A DNA stretch of 57,912 nucleotides from CAZMNY01 sp964567745 (GCA_964567745.1 CAZMNY010000049.1:1-57912), one strand, 5' to 3'. Positions 16,036 to 24,912 are shown, counted from the stretch's first letter. The notes: generated by a model from the sequence alone, not told the origin. Numbers and translations: made by a program.

Positions 16036-17025
16036 ATGACGCGTACCAGTGCCTTTCTGCAATTGCTGATTACAGCCGCCTTCGTGCTCGCGACAACGTG
16101 CGGGCCGACGCTTGCCCAGGGGAACGGCACCCAAGCCAAAGGCAAGACGCGACAGCAAGTTGCCGACGGGAAGGCGAGAAGACCGGCCGGCAAAAAGAAG
16201 AAAAATCCGCGGCCGTTTCAATGGGTTAACAAGGCTGCCAAGTATCCGGTTCGAGTCCGACCCGAGACGTTTCGCAGCCCTTCGATGAACATTGACGTCG
16301 GTTACTGTATCTACTTGCCTGCGGCCTATGAATCCGAAAAAGAAAAACGATTTCCTGTCGTCTATTACCTTCATGGAGGCCGTCCAGGCAGCGAGACTAA
16401 ATCAATTGCATTGGTGCCGATGATTGACAAGGCAATTGAGTCGAATCGCGTTCCGCCCATGATTTACGTATTCGTCAATGGCGGTCCGGTGAGTCACTAC
16501 AACATGCGCAAGATGAAGCATGGTATGGGCGCCGACGTCTTCATCAAAGAACTCATTCCACACATCGATTCGACCTATCGCACGATTGCTAGTCGGAGCG
16601 GTCGCGGACTCGAGGGTTTCTCACAGGGAGGACGCGGGACGGCTCGCTTAATGTTTCGTCACTCGAATCTGTTCTGTTCTGCAGCGGCCGGTGGCGGCGG
16701 CCACGCGACAGAAAAACGAATCTCGGAAAACGAAGGTTACGAAAACGACCATCTTCGATTCGACATCGGCGACAACACCTGGGATCTGGCTCGAGAATAT
16801 GCCAAGCGAAAGAACGATGGCTTGAAGGTTATGATTTACGTTGGAACGAAGGGTTTCAACTATGAGAACAACCTGCAATACATGCAGCACCTCAAAAGCC
16901 TCGACATTCCATTCGAGAAGATTATCGTTCCTGATGTGCCGCACAGCGCAAGACTGATCTATCAAAAGCAAGGCAACTCGATCATGAGTTTCCACGCGAG
17001 AAATTTCGGATTGCTAAAAGAGTAG
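16036..17025 (+). CDS. secreted putative esterase (esterase D family)
   Basis: The protein has 329 residues. The ATG at 16036 starts a signal peptide (MTRTSAFLQLLITAAFVLAT) cleaved near TLA-QG, followed by a Lys/Arg-rich linker (KARRPAGKKKKNPRP). The alpha/beta-hydrolase part has FPVVYYLHGGRPGSE (oxyanion strand), LEGFSQGGRGTARLMF with the nucleophile Ser in GFSQGG, and DVPHSARLIYQ with the likely His. It resembles feruloyl or acetyl-xylan type esterases that strip acyl groups from polysaccharides. The substrate is inferred only from the family. The frame is open 189 nt further upstream, but that part lacks export features. Confidence 0.82.
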   Translation: MTRTSAFLQLLITAAFVLATTCGPTLAQGNGTQAKGKTRQQVADGKARRPAGKKKKNPRPFQWVNKAAKYPVRVRPETFRSPSMNIDVGYCIYLPAAYESEKEKRFPVVYYLHGGRPGSETKSIALVPMIDKAIESNRVPPMIYVFVNGGPVSHYNMRKMKHGMGADVFIKELIPHIDSTYRTIASRSGRGLEGFSQGGRGTARLMFRHSNLFCSAAAGGGGHATEKRISENEGYENDHLRFDIGDNTWDLAREYAKRKNDGLKVMIYVGTKGFNYENNLQYMQHLKSLDIPFEKIIVPDVPHSARLIYQKQGNSIMSFHARNFGLLKE

Positions 17026-17034
17026 CGAGCTGCT

Positions 17035-17580
17035 CTAGCTGGGTGTCGTGTGTTGCGATCCAAATTCCGAACGATAGTACGCCTTGCCTTGGACTGGTGC
17101 CCGGTCAGGCTCAGACGCAAGCGGCTTATAGAAGAAGACATCTTGCGGGATGCCGTCGAATCCATGCGAGACATTATGTTCGGACGCCAGATGAAACCCG
17201 AATCGCGGATAAAAACCTGGATGCCCCAAGACGACCACGAAGGGCCAGCCTGTTTCGCTTGACCGTTGCAAGGCTGTTTTGACGAGCGAAGAACCGATGC
17301 CTTGGTTCTGGCGCTCGACGGCGACCGACATGGGCCCCAGTCCCATACCCTTCGTTTCGCCCTCGGGCCCACGAATGACGACCCGCGTCAAGAGAATGTG
17401 GCCCACGATGACGCCCTCTTCGCAAGCGACCAGCGAAAGCGAGTGCCCACATGTATCGCGCAACGCTTCGACGAGATCGGCTTCGCCGTTGTGGCCGAAC
17501 TCAGAGTCCGTAAATGCATCGGTCGTCAAACGACGTACCGCGTCGTGGTCGCTTGCCGACTCTTCGCGGATGTTAGTCAT
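17035..17580 (-). CDS. GNAT family N-acetyltransferase
   Basis: The protein has 181 residues from the ATG at 17580 (MTNIREESASDHDAVRRLTT). The acetyl-CoA-binding region is clear: GLGPMSVAVERQNQGIGSSL carries the Q-x-x-G-I-G-x-x-L turn. FVVVLGHPGFYPRFGF follows, the pattern of the YhbS-like subgroup. GNAT enzymes transfer acetyl to amines; the acceptor cannot be told here. It lies 35 nt downstream of the RNase HII-like gene on the same strand and may be co-transcribed with it. An upstream extension to 17748 overlaps that gene and is rejected. Confidence 0.88.
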   Translation of the reverse strand: MTNIREESASDHDAVRRLTTDAFTDSEFGHNGEADLVEALRDTCGHSLSLVACEEGVIVGHILLTRVVIRGPEGETKGMGLGPMSVAVERQNQGIGSSLVKTALQRSSETGWPFVVVLGHPGFYPRFGFHLASEHNVSHGFDGIPQDVFFYKPLASEPDRAPVQGKAYYRSEFGSQHTTPS

Positions 17581-17615
17581 CAAGAATACTCGCTTGGGAA
17601 TTAGGACCCTCGGCG

Positions 17616-18584
17616 TCAACGATTCCGCCAGAGGTCGCATTGCTCGATCTTTAGTCTCTTGACTTGATCGGCGATTTCGCTTCTGAATCGCTTGGCGTCG
17701 ACGGGGTATCCGGCCGTCGGTTTGATGCCCGGGACGTGTTCGGCCCAAAAGTCATTGAAGGCTTTCATTGCTTGTTCGCGCAGATACTTGGCGAGCATCG
17801 AAGCGAGTGCGGCGGGGAGAAACTGGTCGCCCTTGGCGACGAAACGCACTGCCGTTTCGCGGTGGCTGCCGCCCAGACGGTAGGCGCTCTCTTGTTGAGT
17901 CTCCTTGCGCACGACGACGAGATCGTCGGGAAACATCGCTTGCAGCAACGGGCCGTAGTTCTTGCGGCCGCCGTGTTTGTCGCAGTGGACAAGAGTTGGC
18001 GAGCCGTCGCCGGGCAACAAGTCCGCAAACAACTCGAGCGATGTCTGCGACAACATTGACGCTTTGTTGCCCTGTTGCTCGACGAGCCGATTGAATTCAG
18101 CTGGAAAGACCGCGGTCGCACGCATGGCCGTCAGCTGCACATCGGCCGCGGCGAGATTGGCTCGGAGATTTGACACGATCCTGTCGAGCGTTTCACAGTC
18201 CATCGCGACCGGAAGCGGTTGATCGTAATTCGCTCGCCAAACAGCCGCGTTGAGTTCGCTGGCGGAGGCCGGCGCTGCGATGTTCCAAAGCGATTGCCAA
18301 CTTGTCGGCCGTTCTTGAGCCACCTCGAGACAACTCAGCACACCGCGTTCTAGCTCGCCAAGTCCGCTCCCGCTTGAGTAGAGCTGTTTCGAATCGGCAA
18401 TGGCGATCGCATCGACATTGTCGCCGACGGGAGTTCGCTGAATGAATGGCGTCAGCAGTTCGTCCAGAGCTTGGCCGTCGCTCATGATTTCATCGGGAAC
18501 ATCCCAACGGGTGGCGGCTACGATCAGCGGACCCAGATTGGGACCATAGCCGGCTTCGTCGACGCCTATCAGTGTCCCCCGCAT
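17616..18584 (-). CDS. divergent RNase HII-like nuclease with GYG in place of GRG
   Basis: The protein has 322 residues, longer than the usual 200 of RNase HII. A GGAG site precedes the ATG. The N-terminus GVDEAGYGPNLGPLIVAA matches the DEAGRGxLxGP box, with Asp9 and Glu10. IADSKQLYSS (64-69) matches the D-S-K-x-L box, and HCDKHGG (Asp202) may supply a later acidic ligand. RNase HII senses the RNA-DNA junction with a Gly-Arg-Gly loop; here it is Gly-Tyr-Gly. Such enzymes remove ribonucleotides or RNA primers from DNA, but activity on that substrate is unproven for this variant. No other rnhB gene is seen in the window. Confidence 0.65.
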   Translation of the reverse strand: MRGTLIGVDEAGYGPNLGPLIVAATRWDVPDEIMSDGQALDELLTPFIQRTPVGDNVDAIAIADSKQLYSSGSGLGELERGVLSCLEVAQERPTSWQSLWNIAAPASASELNAAVWRANYDQPLPVAMDCETLDRIVSNLRANLAAADVQLTAMRATAVFPAEFNRLVEQQGNKASMLSQTSLELFADLLPGDGSPTLVHCDKHGGRKNYGPLLQAMFPDDLVVVRKETQQESAYRLGGSHRETAVRFVAKGDQFLPAALASMLAKYLREQAMKAFNDFWAEHVPGIKPTAGYPVDAKRFRSEIADQVKRLKIEQCDLWRNR

Positions 18585-18616
18585 TGCGACTCCAGCTTTC
18601 GTCCATCAATGAACGC

Positions 18617-18650
18617 AAAAACGCCCGCTGGCTTGGCGGCCAACGGGCGT
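18617..18650 (-). terminator. intrinsic terminator of groESL
   Basis: On the minus strand ACGCCCGTTGGC and GCCAGCGGGCGT (18650-18621) form a 12-bp stem with one U-G pair and a 6-nt loop, followed by five T residues. It lies 76 nt beyond the groEL stop and before the start of the RNase HII-like gene, so it separates the two transcripts. Confidence 0.8.
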
Positions 18651-18725
18651 CGTTACTTGTTTACTTGTCGCATCGCCGGCAGTTGGCGGGGCGAACGAAA
18701 GGCGACACTTTGCCGCCTCTCTCGA

Positions 18726-20342
18726 TTAATACATGTCGTGGTCGCCGCCGTGACCCTTCTTGTCATTCGAGGGCTTTTCGGCGATCAGGGCGTCACTGGT
18801 CAGCAGCAACGTAGCAACGCTGGCTGCGTTCTTGAGCGCGGTGCGAGTCACCTTGGTGGGATCGATCACGCCAGCTTTGACGAGATCTTCGTAGGTGTCG
18901 CTCATCGCGTTGTAACCGTTGTTGCCTTTTTGCTCCAAGACGCGTTCGCAGACGATTCCGCCGTCTTCACCAGCATTGTCGGCGATCATCGTCAGCGGAG
19001 ATCGGCAGGAGCGAACGACGATGTTGTATCCGACCAGTTGGTCGTCAGACAGATCGTCCGAAGCTTTGATTCCAGCGGAGGCTCGAAGTAGAGCAACGCC
19101 GCCACCGGGAAGGATTCCATCTTCGACTGCTGCGCGGGTCGCGTGCAGTGCGTCTTCCACACGTGCCTTTTTCTCTTTCATTTCGCTTTCGGTCGCGGCG
19201 CCAACGTTGACCTTGGCAACACCACCAGAAAGTTTCGCGAGTCGCTCTTCAAGCTTTTCGCGATCGTAGTCGCTCGTGGAGTTTTCGATTTCGCGTCGCA
19301 ATTGGTCGATGCGAGCTTTGATGTCGGCGCTCTTGCCGGCGCCCTCGATGATCGTCGTGTTGTCTTTGTCGACGATGATCTTCTTGGCGCGACCGAGGTC
19401 GGTCAGCTTGAGCGACTCGAGCTTGACGCCGAGCGATTCGAAGACGGCTGTGCCGCCCGTCAGGATCGCGAGGTCCTCAAGCATCGCTTTACGTCGATCG
19501 CCGTAACCAGGAGCTTTGACCGCAACGCACTGGAACGTGCCGCGAAGTCGGTTGATGACGAGCGTCGCGAGTGCTTCGCCTTCGACATCTTCGGCGACGA
19601 TCAACAGCGGCTTGCCTTGCTGCATCACGGCTTCGAGGACCGGCACGAGATCTTTGATGTTGCTGATTTTCTTCTCGAACACCAACACGTAGGCGTCGTC
19701 CAAAACAGCTTGCATCGTGTTCGCGTCGGTAGTGAAGTACGGCGACAAGTAGCCGCGATCGAACTGCATACCCTCGACCCATTCGGTCTCGGTTTGCAAG
19801 CTTTTGCCTTCGTCGACGGTGATCACGCCATCTTTGCCGACTTTTGACATGGCTTTCGCGAGCAGCTCGCCGATTTCGCGATCGTTGTTCGACGCGATGG
19901 AAGCGACGTTGGCCATAGCGGCTTCATCGCGAACTTTGATCGACATTGAGCCGAGCTTTTTGTTGAGATCTTCGACCGCGGCTTCGATGCCCTGTTTCAT
20001 TTGAATTGGGTTGACGCCAGCCACGACGGCTTTGAGACCTTCGTTGAAAATTGCTTCGGCCAAGACAGTCGCGGTCGTCGTTCCGTCGCCAGCCACGTCG
20101 CTCGTCTTGCTGGCCACTTCGCGGACCATGCGGGCACCCATGTTTTCATAGACGTCTTCGAGATCGATTTCTTTGGCAACCGTAACGCCGTCTTTGGTGA
20201 CGGTTGGCGAACCGAAGCTCTTTTGCAAAATCACGTTGCGGCCCTTGGGACCCAAGGTGACTTTGACAGCGCGGGCGAGTTTGGAAACGCCGCGGCGAAT
20301 CGCTTCACGAGCTTCCTGGTCAAATGCAATAATCTTCGGCAT
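18726..20342 (-). CDS. groEL: chaperonin GroEL (60 kDa)
   Basis: The protein has 538 residues and forms the double-ring folding chamber with GroES. Diagnostic segments are LGPKGRNVILQKSFGSPTVT, AGDGTTTATVLAEAI (ATP site), GPGYGDRRK-like KAPGYGDRRKAMLEDLA, and DALHATRAAVEDGILPGGG near the end. The C-terminus is KKGHGGDHDMY, not the usual Gly-Gly-Met repeat. This is known for some second GroEL copies in planctomycetes and others. It lies 95 nt downstream of groES on the same strand and ends before a clear terminator. Whether it is the only GroEL of the organism cannot be judged here. Confidence 0.97.
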   Translation of the reverse strand: MPKIIAFDQEAREAIRRGVSKLARAVKVTLGPKGRNVILQKSFGSPTVTKDGVTVAKEIDLEDVYENMGARMVREVASKTSDVAGDGTTTATVLAEAIFNEGLKAVVAGVNPIQMKQGIEAAVEDLNKKLGSMSIKVRDEAAMANVASIASNNDREIGELLAKAMSKVGKDGVITVDEGKSLQTETEWVEGMQFDRGYLSPYFTTDANTMQAVLDDAYVLVFEKKISNIKDLVPVLEAVMQQGKPLLIVAEDVEGEALATLVINRLRGTFQCVAVKAPGYGDRRKAMLEDLAILTGGTAVFESLGVKLESLKLTDLGRAKKIIVDKDNTTIIEGAGKSADIKARIDQLRREIENSTSDYDREKLEERLAKLSGGVAKVNVGAATESEMKEKKARVEDALHATRAAVEDGILPGGGVALLRASAGIKASDDLSDDQLVGYNIVVRSCRSPLTMIADNAGEDGGIVCERVLEQKGNNGYNAMSDTYEDLVKAGVIDPTKVTRTALKNAASVATLLLTSDALIAEKPSNDKKGHGGDHDMY

Positions 20343-20437
20343 GGATCAAGTCTCCTCATTGCGAACGGACTGCGCCGCCCGATGCTGGGTTGTCCGGCGT
20401 CGACATCGCGCGTCGACGGCGGTTGTATTCGATTGCT

Positions 20438-20761
20438 CTATTCGATCACGGCGAGAATGTCATCTTCTCGCATGAGCAAGTACTCGACGTTTCCACTTTC
20501 AAACGACTCGCCAGCATAGCTGCTGAAGATCACGCGTTCGCCCGCCTTGACTTGGATCTCACCGCGAGTGCCGTCGTCGAGCAGCCTTCCATTGCCGACC
20601 GAAACAATGATGCCCCGAGCGGGCTTGTCTTTTGCCGAATCAGGCAGAACGATGCCGCCTGCGGTCGTCGATTCCGATGCTTCGCGTTCCACGACGACAC
20701 GATCTCCCAAGGGCTGCAGATTGACCTTGGATTTTGACTTCTTTTTGGTGGCGGTTGCCAT
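20438..20761 (-). CDS. groES: co-chaperonin GroES (10 kDa)
   Basis: The protein has 107 residues from ATG 20761, with a basic N-terminal extension MATATKKKSKSK not present in the Escherichia coli protein. The core NLQPLGDRVVVEREASESTT is followed by GGIVLPDSAKDKPARGIIVS, the mobile loop region. FSSYAGESFESGNVEYLLMR and EDDILAVIE end it. It caps GroEL. A GAGG site lies 12 nt upstream of the ATG. An ORF start at 20842 is rejected because it precedes this site and lacks similarity. No true CIRCE operator is seen upstream. Confidence 0.96.
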   Translation of the reverse strand: MATATKKKSKSKVNLQPLGDRVVVEREASESTTAGGIVLPDSAKDKPARGIIVSVGNGRLLDDGTRGEIQVKAGERVIFSSYAGESFESGNVEYLLMREDDILAVIE

Positions 20762-21293
20762 TAGCTGGAAGACCTCACAGTTGACTTTGTCTAAATCTGT
20801 CCAATGCCCCCTCGTTTGAGTGGGCCGTATATGAGCTGTCATATTTGCACCGGTATCACAGGTGCTCCACCCCTATCAGGCAATTTGCGCGCCAATCGGC
20901 CCAAGTACCGCTTTTCAGGGGCCCGCGCGGGATCTCTGGAACTGACGTTATGCGATCAACCGCCAAGGGGCCTGTCATAATGACAGCGGGCAGCGGTGAG
21001 TGAGACGTGGCTGGGGCTTCCAGCCGCAGTCGATACACCTGAGGCTGTTCACGAAAAGACACTAGCGGCTGGAAGCGCTGGAAGCCCCAGCCACGACAAA
21101 ACACTGCGGCTGGAAGCCCCAGCCACGAAAAGACTGCGGCTCTTCTCAAATTGAGCTCAGATCAAGACCGAAGCGGTTTTTCATTCCGCATGAATTCCTC
21201 GAATGCTTGAGTGGACGCTTGCTGTATCCGGCACGGCCGAGCACAATAATCCAAGTCCTCCCATCTGATTCCCGACGATTATCGAGTTCCGCG
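20762..21293. other. intergenic region between groES and a divergent gene
   Basis: This 532-bp stretch holds the groES leader and, at 21000-21140, three REP-like repeats. At 20847-20865 lies GCACC-N9-GGTGC, which has CIRCE-like spacing but the wrong half-sites. A TCATAATGACA near 20975 is also palindromic. No coding frame is convincing. Confidence 0.5.
21003..21128. repeat. three REP-like palindromic repeats (GGCTGG-CCAGCC)
   Basis: The unit GCGGCTGGAAGCCCCAGCCA occurs twice in direct orientation, near 21066-21095 (the first copy is interrupted by an inserted GCTGGAAGC) and near 21108-21127. Once, near 21006-21026, it is inverted (TGGCTGGGGCTTCCAGCCGC). Each unit can fold into a 6-bp stem GGCTGG/CCAGCC. 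These look like dispersed intergenic palindromes. Confidence 0.65.
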
Positions 21294-22091
21294 ATGCCGA
21301 TTACCGTTTCCTGTCAATGTGGCAAGTCATTCCAAGCCAAAGATGAACTCGCGGGAAGACGGGTAAAGTGCCCGAGTTGCGGGTCGGGCATTCAGATCCC
21401 CAGTCCGACACCTCAAGGCGGACTGACCGATCTGTTGGCGGAAGAGGGAATGGGGGCGCCGGTTGGCCGAACGTGCCCGTCTTGCCATGCCAAGATTGAC
21501 GACAACGCCGTGCTTTGCATTTCCTGTGGACTGAACCTCGAAACCGGGCAACAGCTTCGGACAGCCACGGCCTCGGGGTTGGGTGCCGGTGCGACTGAGA
21601 CAGACAAGATGCTGGCCAAGGCAGCGGACGATTTGGAAGACGAGCCGATTCACCAAGACGAGGGTTATGGGTCGATGTCTGGCGCTTGGTTGGCGTTTGT
21701 GATCATGGCTGTAGCGGTCATCGCCGCTGGCGGCCTTCTGTACGCGTCGTTCCAATGGATTGACCAGGGCGGCAATCAGCGGGCGTCGGCCGTCATGTTG
21801 GTTTTGGGAGCCATCCTTTTTGCTGTCGGCTACACATGGTGCGTCATCATCGCCTTCAAGTCGGGAATTGGGGACGGCATCTTCTGCCTATTGGCGGCAC
21901 CATTATGGATGATTGTCAGCTTTGACCAGTGCCAGGTCCCCGCGATTTTCTTCGTGGTTGGCTTGGTTATGGCGGGCATTTCTCAGTTGATGCTGGCACT
22001 CGTTTCAGAAGACGCTGCGGTTGGATATCCGGCCGAGCTTATTGCCTCGGCTGCTCAGTTTCTGCCGACTCTCCAAGCTCTAGTAGCTTAA
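21294..22091 (+). CDS. double zinc-ribbon membrane protein
   Basis: The protein has 265 residues from the ATG at 21294. The first zinc ribbon is CQCGKSFQAKDELAGRRVKC with CPSCGSG, a type often found at the start of planctomycete membrane proteins. A second ribbon is CPSCHAKIDDNAVLCISCGL. Four to five hydrophobic helices follow from about 155 (AWLAFVIMAVAVIAAGGLLY, VMLVLGAILFAVGYTWCVII, IFCLLAAPLWMIVSF, IFFVVGLVMAGISQLMLAL). The ribbon is probably cytoplasmic. The role is unknown. Its last 53 bp overlap the 3' end of the convergent dehydratase gene. Confidence 0.8.
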   Translation: MPITVSCQCGKSFQAKDELAGRRVKCPSCGSGIQIPSPTPQGGLTDLLAEEGMGAPVGRTCPSCHAKIDDNAVLCISCGLNLETGQQLRTATASGLGAGATETDKMLAKAADDLEDEPIHQDEGYGSMSGAWLAFVIMAVAVIAAGGLLYASFQWIDQGGNQRASAVMLVLGAILFAVGYTWCVIIAFKSGIGDGIFCLLAAPLWMIVSFDQCQVPAIFFVVGLVMAGISQLMLALVSEDAAVGYPAELIASAAQFLPTLQALVA

Positions 22092-24060
22092 CGATGCGGT
22101 CGACGTCGTAGACGCAGCCGCCCCAAGCGCCTCCGCCGACTCGTTGGAGCGCGGCCCACAGCCGTGTGTCCTCGGGGAGATCCGCGTCGGAACTGACGTC
22201 AGGATGTAGAGGCCGTCGGGCGAGAATCCGATCGACTTCCTCTGCGCTGATCTGTTCGATATCGCGATCGTTCAACTCGATCGGCCTCACCAGATCGACT
22301 CGGCCTGTCAATTTCTCTTGATCGATTTCAATTCGAATCAAATCGCCATCGACGACGCGGCCGATGGGGCCGCCGGCGAGTGCCTCAGGTCCGGCGTGAC
22401 CGATGCATGCTCCTGTGCTGACTCCAGAGAATCTCGCGTCGGTGATCACGGCGACGTCACGACCCCAAGAGAGAAACTTGAGCGCCGAAGTGATTTGGTA
22501 GGTCTCTTCCATGCCCGACCCGATCGGTCCGCGACCGACAAGCACGATGATGTCGCCAGCGACAATAGGTTCCTGCGGCGTTTGGCCCTTGATGGCGGCG
22601 ATCGCGTCGCGCTCACGCGTAAAGACGCGAGCGGGACCGGTTTTGCGGTAGACCTTGTCGTCGTCGACCACGGTGGGATCGATCGCGGTAGCTTTGATAA
22701 CAGCGCCTTCGGGACAAATGTTGCCGGTCGGAAAGCAGACCGTGCTTGTTAGCCCGCGGCTCTTGGCTGTCGCCGGTGGAATAATAACATCATCCGCTCG
22801 AACCCCATCACGCTGGAACAACAAGTCTCGCAGCACTTGTCGGCGATCGGACTTCTCCCAGCGATCAAGCATTTCGTCGACGGTCAATCCACAAACCGAT
22901 TTTGCATTGAGTCGCAGAAGGCCGAGTTCGCGCAAACGCCACATGATTTCCGGGACGCCGCCAGCCAGGAAAAGTCGCACGGTTGGATGATTCGTTGGCC
23001 CATTAGGAAGCACGTCGACGAATCGCGGCGTCTTTAGATTCACTTCTCTCCAATCCTCGACCGTAGGCCGTTCGAGTCCAGCGGCGTAGGCGATGGCCGG
23101 CAAGTGCAAGAGCAGGTTAGTCGATCCGCCGGCTGCGGCGTGAACCACCATGGCGTTGTGGACCGAGTCTTCGGTGAGGATGTCGCATAGTTTTATTTTT
23201 CGCTTAGCCATCTGGTGCAAAGCCTGCGCGCTGCGGGCGGCCATGTCGAGCCAGATTGGCTGTCCGCTCGGTGCCAGTGCGGCATGCGGCAACGTCATTC
23301 CCAGAGCCTCTGCAATAACTTGCGACGTGGCTGCCGTGCCCAGGAATTGGCAGCCGCCGCCCGGCGAACCGCAGGCACCGCAACCGGCCGTGGCAGCCTC
23401 TTCCAGCGTGATTTCGCCGTGGGCGTATCGAGCGCCGATCGTCTGCACTTTGCCTGCGTCTTCGCCTTCGATTGACGGCAGTGTGACGCCGCCGGGTGCC
23501 AACACGCACGGCAAGTCGCGACAGCCAGCCAGTGCGAGCATCATCGCGGGAAGACCTTTGTCGCAAGTCGCTGCGCCGAATACGCCTGCTCGAGTCGGCA
23601 GCGATCGGATCAACCGACGCATCACGATGGCGGCATCGTTGCGATACGGCAGGCTGTCGAACATCCCGGTTGTGCCTTGAGTGCGTCCGTCGCATGGGTC
23701 GGAGCAAAACGCGGCAAACGGAACTCCGCCCAATGAACGTAGTCGATTCGCAGCGGCTTCGACCAAAAGCCCAACCTCCCAGTGACCGGTGTGGTAACCC
23801 AAAGCCGCCGGAGATCCGTCCGCTCGACGGACTCCCCCTTGAGTGCTCAACAAGACGTACTGTGGGCCGAGCAGTTCCGCCGGATCCCATCCCATGCCGG
23901 CGTTTTGCGTCATCCCAAACAAGTGGCCGCTCGGCCATTCGCGAAGCATTTCATCGCTGAGGGGCAGTTGTCCCTGCGGACCCGGTGCCGACGTCGTCAC
24001 ATCGAGCAAACACGAATCGTCAATCGCAAACGGATCCAGCGGCGTTTCAGAATCGCTCAT
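22039..24060 (-). CDS. YjhG/YagF-family dehydratase (IlvD/Edd superfamily), probable D-xylonate dehydratase
   Basis: The protein has 673 residues. The family removes water from sugar acids using an iron-sulfur cluster. Cluster cysteines fit FCSDPCDGRTQG, ATCDKGLPAMMLALAG and TAGCGACGSPGGGCQFLGTA. HAAAGGSTNLLLHLPAIA and TDARFSGVSTGACIGHAGPE are conserved IlvD/Edd segments. Length and the N-terminal GPQGQLPLSDEMLREWPSGH fit the YjhG/YagF branch, whose E. coli members act on D-xylonate. The gene's ATG overlaps the TGA of the DedA gene (ATGA), so it is coupled to a membrane protein rather than to a sugar operon. The exact substrate is inferred. Confidence 0.88.
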   Translation of the reverse strand: MSDSETPLDPFAIDDSCLLDVTTSAPGPQGQLPLSDEMLREWPSGHLFGMTQNAGMGWDPAELLGPQYVLLSTQGGVRRADGSPAALGYHTGHWEVGLLVEAAANRLRSLGGVPFAAFCSDPCDGRTQGTTGMFDSLPYRNDAAIVMRRLIRSLPTRAGVFGAATCDKGLPAMMLALAGCRDLPCVLAPGGVTLPSIEGEDAGKVQTIGARYAHGEITLEEAATAGCGACGSPGGGCQFLGTAATSQVIAEALGMTLPHAALAPSGQPIWLDMAARSAQALHQMAKRKIKLCDILTEDSVHNAMVVHAAAGGSTNLLLHLPAIAYAAGLERPTVEDWREVNLKTPRFVDVLPNGPTNHPTVRLFLAGGVPEIMWRLRELGLLRLNAKSVCGLTVDEMLDRWEKSDRRQVLRDLLFQRDGVRADDVIIPPATAKSRGLTSTVCFPTGNICPEGAVIKATAIDPTVVDDDKVYRKTGPARVFTRERDAIAAIKGQTPQEPIVAGDIIVLVGRGPIGSGMEETYQITSALKFLSWGRDVAVITDARFSGVSTGACIGHAGPEALAGGPIGRVVDGDLIRIEIDQEKLTGRVDLVRPIELNDRDIEQISAEEVDRILARRPLHPDVSSDADLPEDTRLWAALQRVGGGAWGGCVYDVDRIVKLLELGESAETEQPRQ

Positions 24061-24746
24061 TTTGTACTCTCGGATGGAGTCGTTTCGGGTGGGTCTGTCT
24101 CATCGGTCGCCGCATCGCCCATCAAGAATCGCTTGAATGCAATCGAAGTGATTACCGGAATCACAATGGACACAATCACGGCCAAAGGGAACCAATCTTG
24201 ATCTTTCGCGACTTTGCCGAAGAAGGAATAGGCGAAACAGATGACAAGATTGGCGAACAAAACGGGGGGCAAGAACCGCCGCCAGCTGAGTCTGTGCATG
24301 CCCATCAGGAGCACGCTTGCCTCAGCCAATACCGGCACAGCGCGGGTCACGACGAGCAGCATTGGACCGGTCCTCTCGCTCAATGATTGCATGCTTTGCA
24401 AATCGCCATCGCGGCTCAGCCAACGAGCCAGTGGCCGACCGAATTGTCTTGTCATTGCGAAACCAATGACGGCGCCCAACGACATGCCAAACCACGAGGC
24501 GATCCCGCCTTGGAACCAACCGAGTTGATGGCCTGCCAGCGTCGTGATCAAGCTCGATGGAGTCGGAAGAAAAATGTCGCCCGCCAAAAGCGCAACGACG
24601 CCCAGAGCTGTCACGGCGTCCCCATGTTCCGACTCGGCCCACTCTTTCGCCCAGGCTTCCATTGACTCGCCAAACAACAGGAATGGAACGATCGGCGCAG
24701 CGACCGCGATTCCAATCACAATCACATTGCGAAACAGAATCTGCAC
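24057..24746 (-). CDS. DedA-family (VTT domain) membrane protein
   Basis: The product has about 229 residues from a GTG at 24746, which has AAGGAAAG upstream. A longer frame to 24848 is possible. The first helix is FRNVIVIGIAVAAPIVPFLL. The VTT core has LLAGDIFLPTPSSLITTLAG, then GGIASWFGMSLGAVIGFAMT and RQFGRPLARWLS, and VVTRAVPVLAEASVLLMGMH carries the re-entrant Arg. Helices near 150-200 and an acidic Pro/Glu/Thr tail follow. Members of DedA act in membrane homeostasis, and some flip undecaprenyl phosphate. That assignment is not certain for this member. It is co-translated with the dehydratase. Confidence 0.8.
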   Translation of the reverse strand: MQILFRNVIVIGIAVAAPIVPFLLFGESMEAWAKEWAESEHGDAVTALGVVALLAGDIFLPTPSSLITTLAGHQLGWFQGGIASWFGMSLGAVIGFAMTRQFGRPLARWLSRDGDLQSMQSLSERTGPMLLVVTRAVPVLAEASVLLMGMHRLSWRRFLPPVLFANLVICFAYSFFGKVAKDQDWFPLAVIVSIVIPVITSIAFKRFLMGDAATDETDPPETTPSESTK

Positions 24747-24912
24747 GATGCTCACTTTCCTTGAGGTTTGACAAACGATTCTGGCGACGTAGGTTTTCGA
24801 TGGCGTTGCACTGAATGGCGACGGCCATTGGCCGTATCCGGCTTTCATTCGCGTTCAATGGACTAATGGACTTTTAACAGTTGGGCGGAGTCTCCGCCAG
24901 AATGGTGAACCT

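Noticed and set aside
16240..16275. GGTTCGAGTCCGACC resembling a tRNA T-arm
   Set aside because: It lies inside the coding region of the esterase and has no other tRNA parts around it.
20847..20865. CIRCE-like operator before groES
   Set aside because: Spacing is right (N9), but the half-sites are GCACC/GGTGC instead of TTAGCACTC/GAGTGCTAA, and the site is about 86 bp before the gene.
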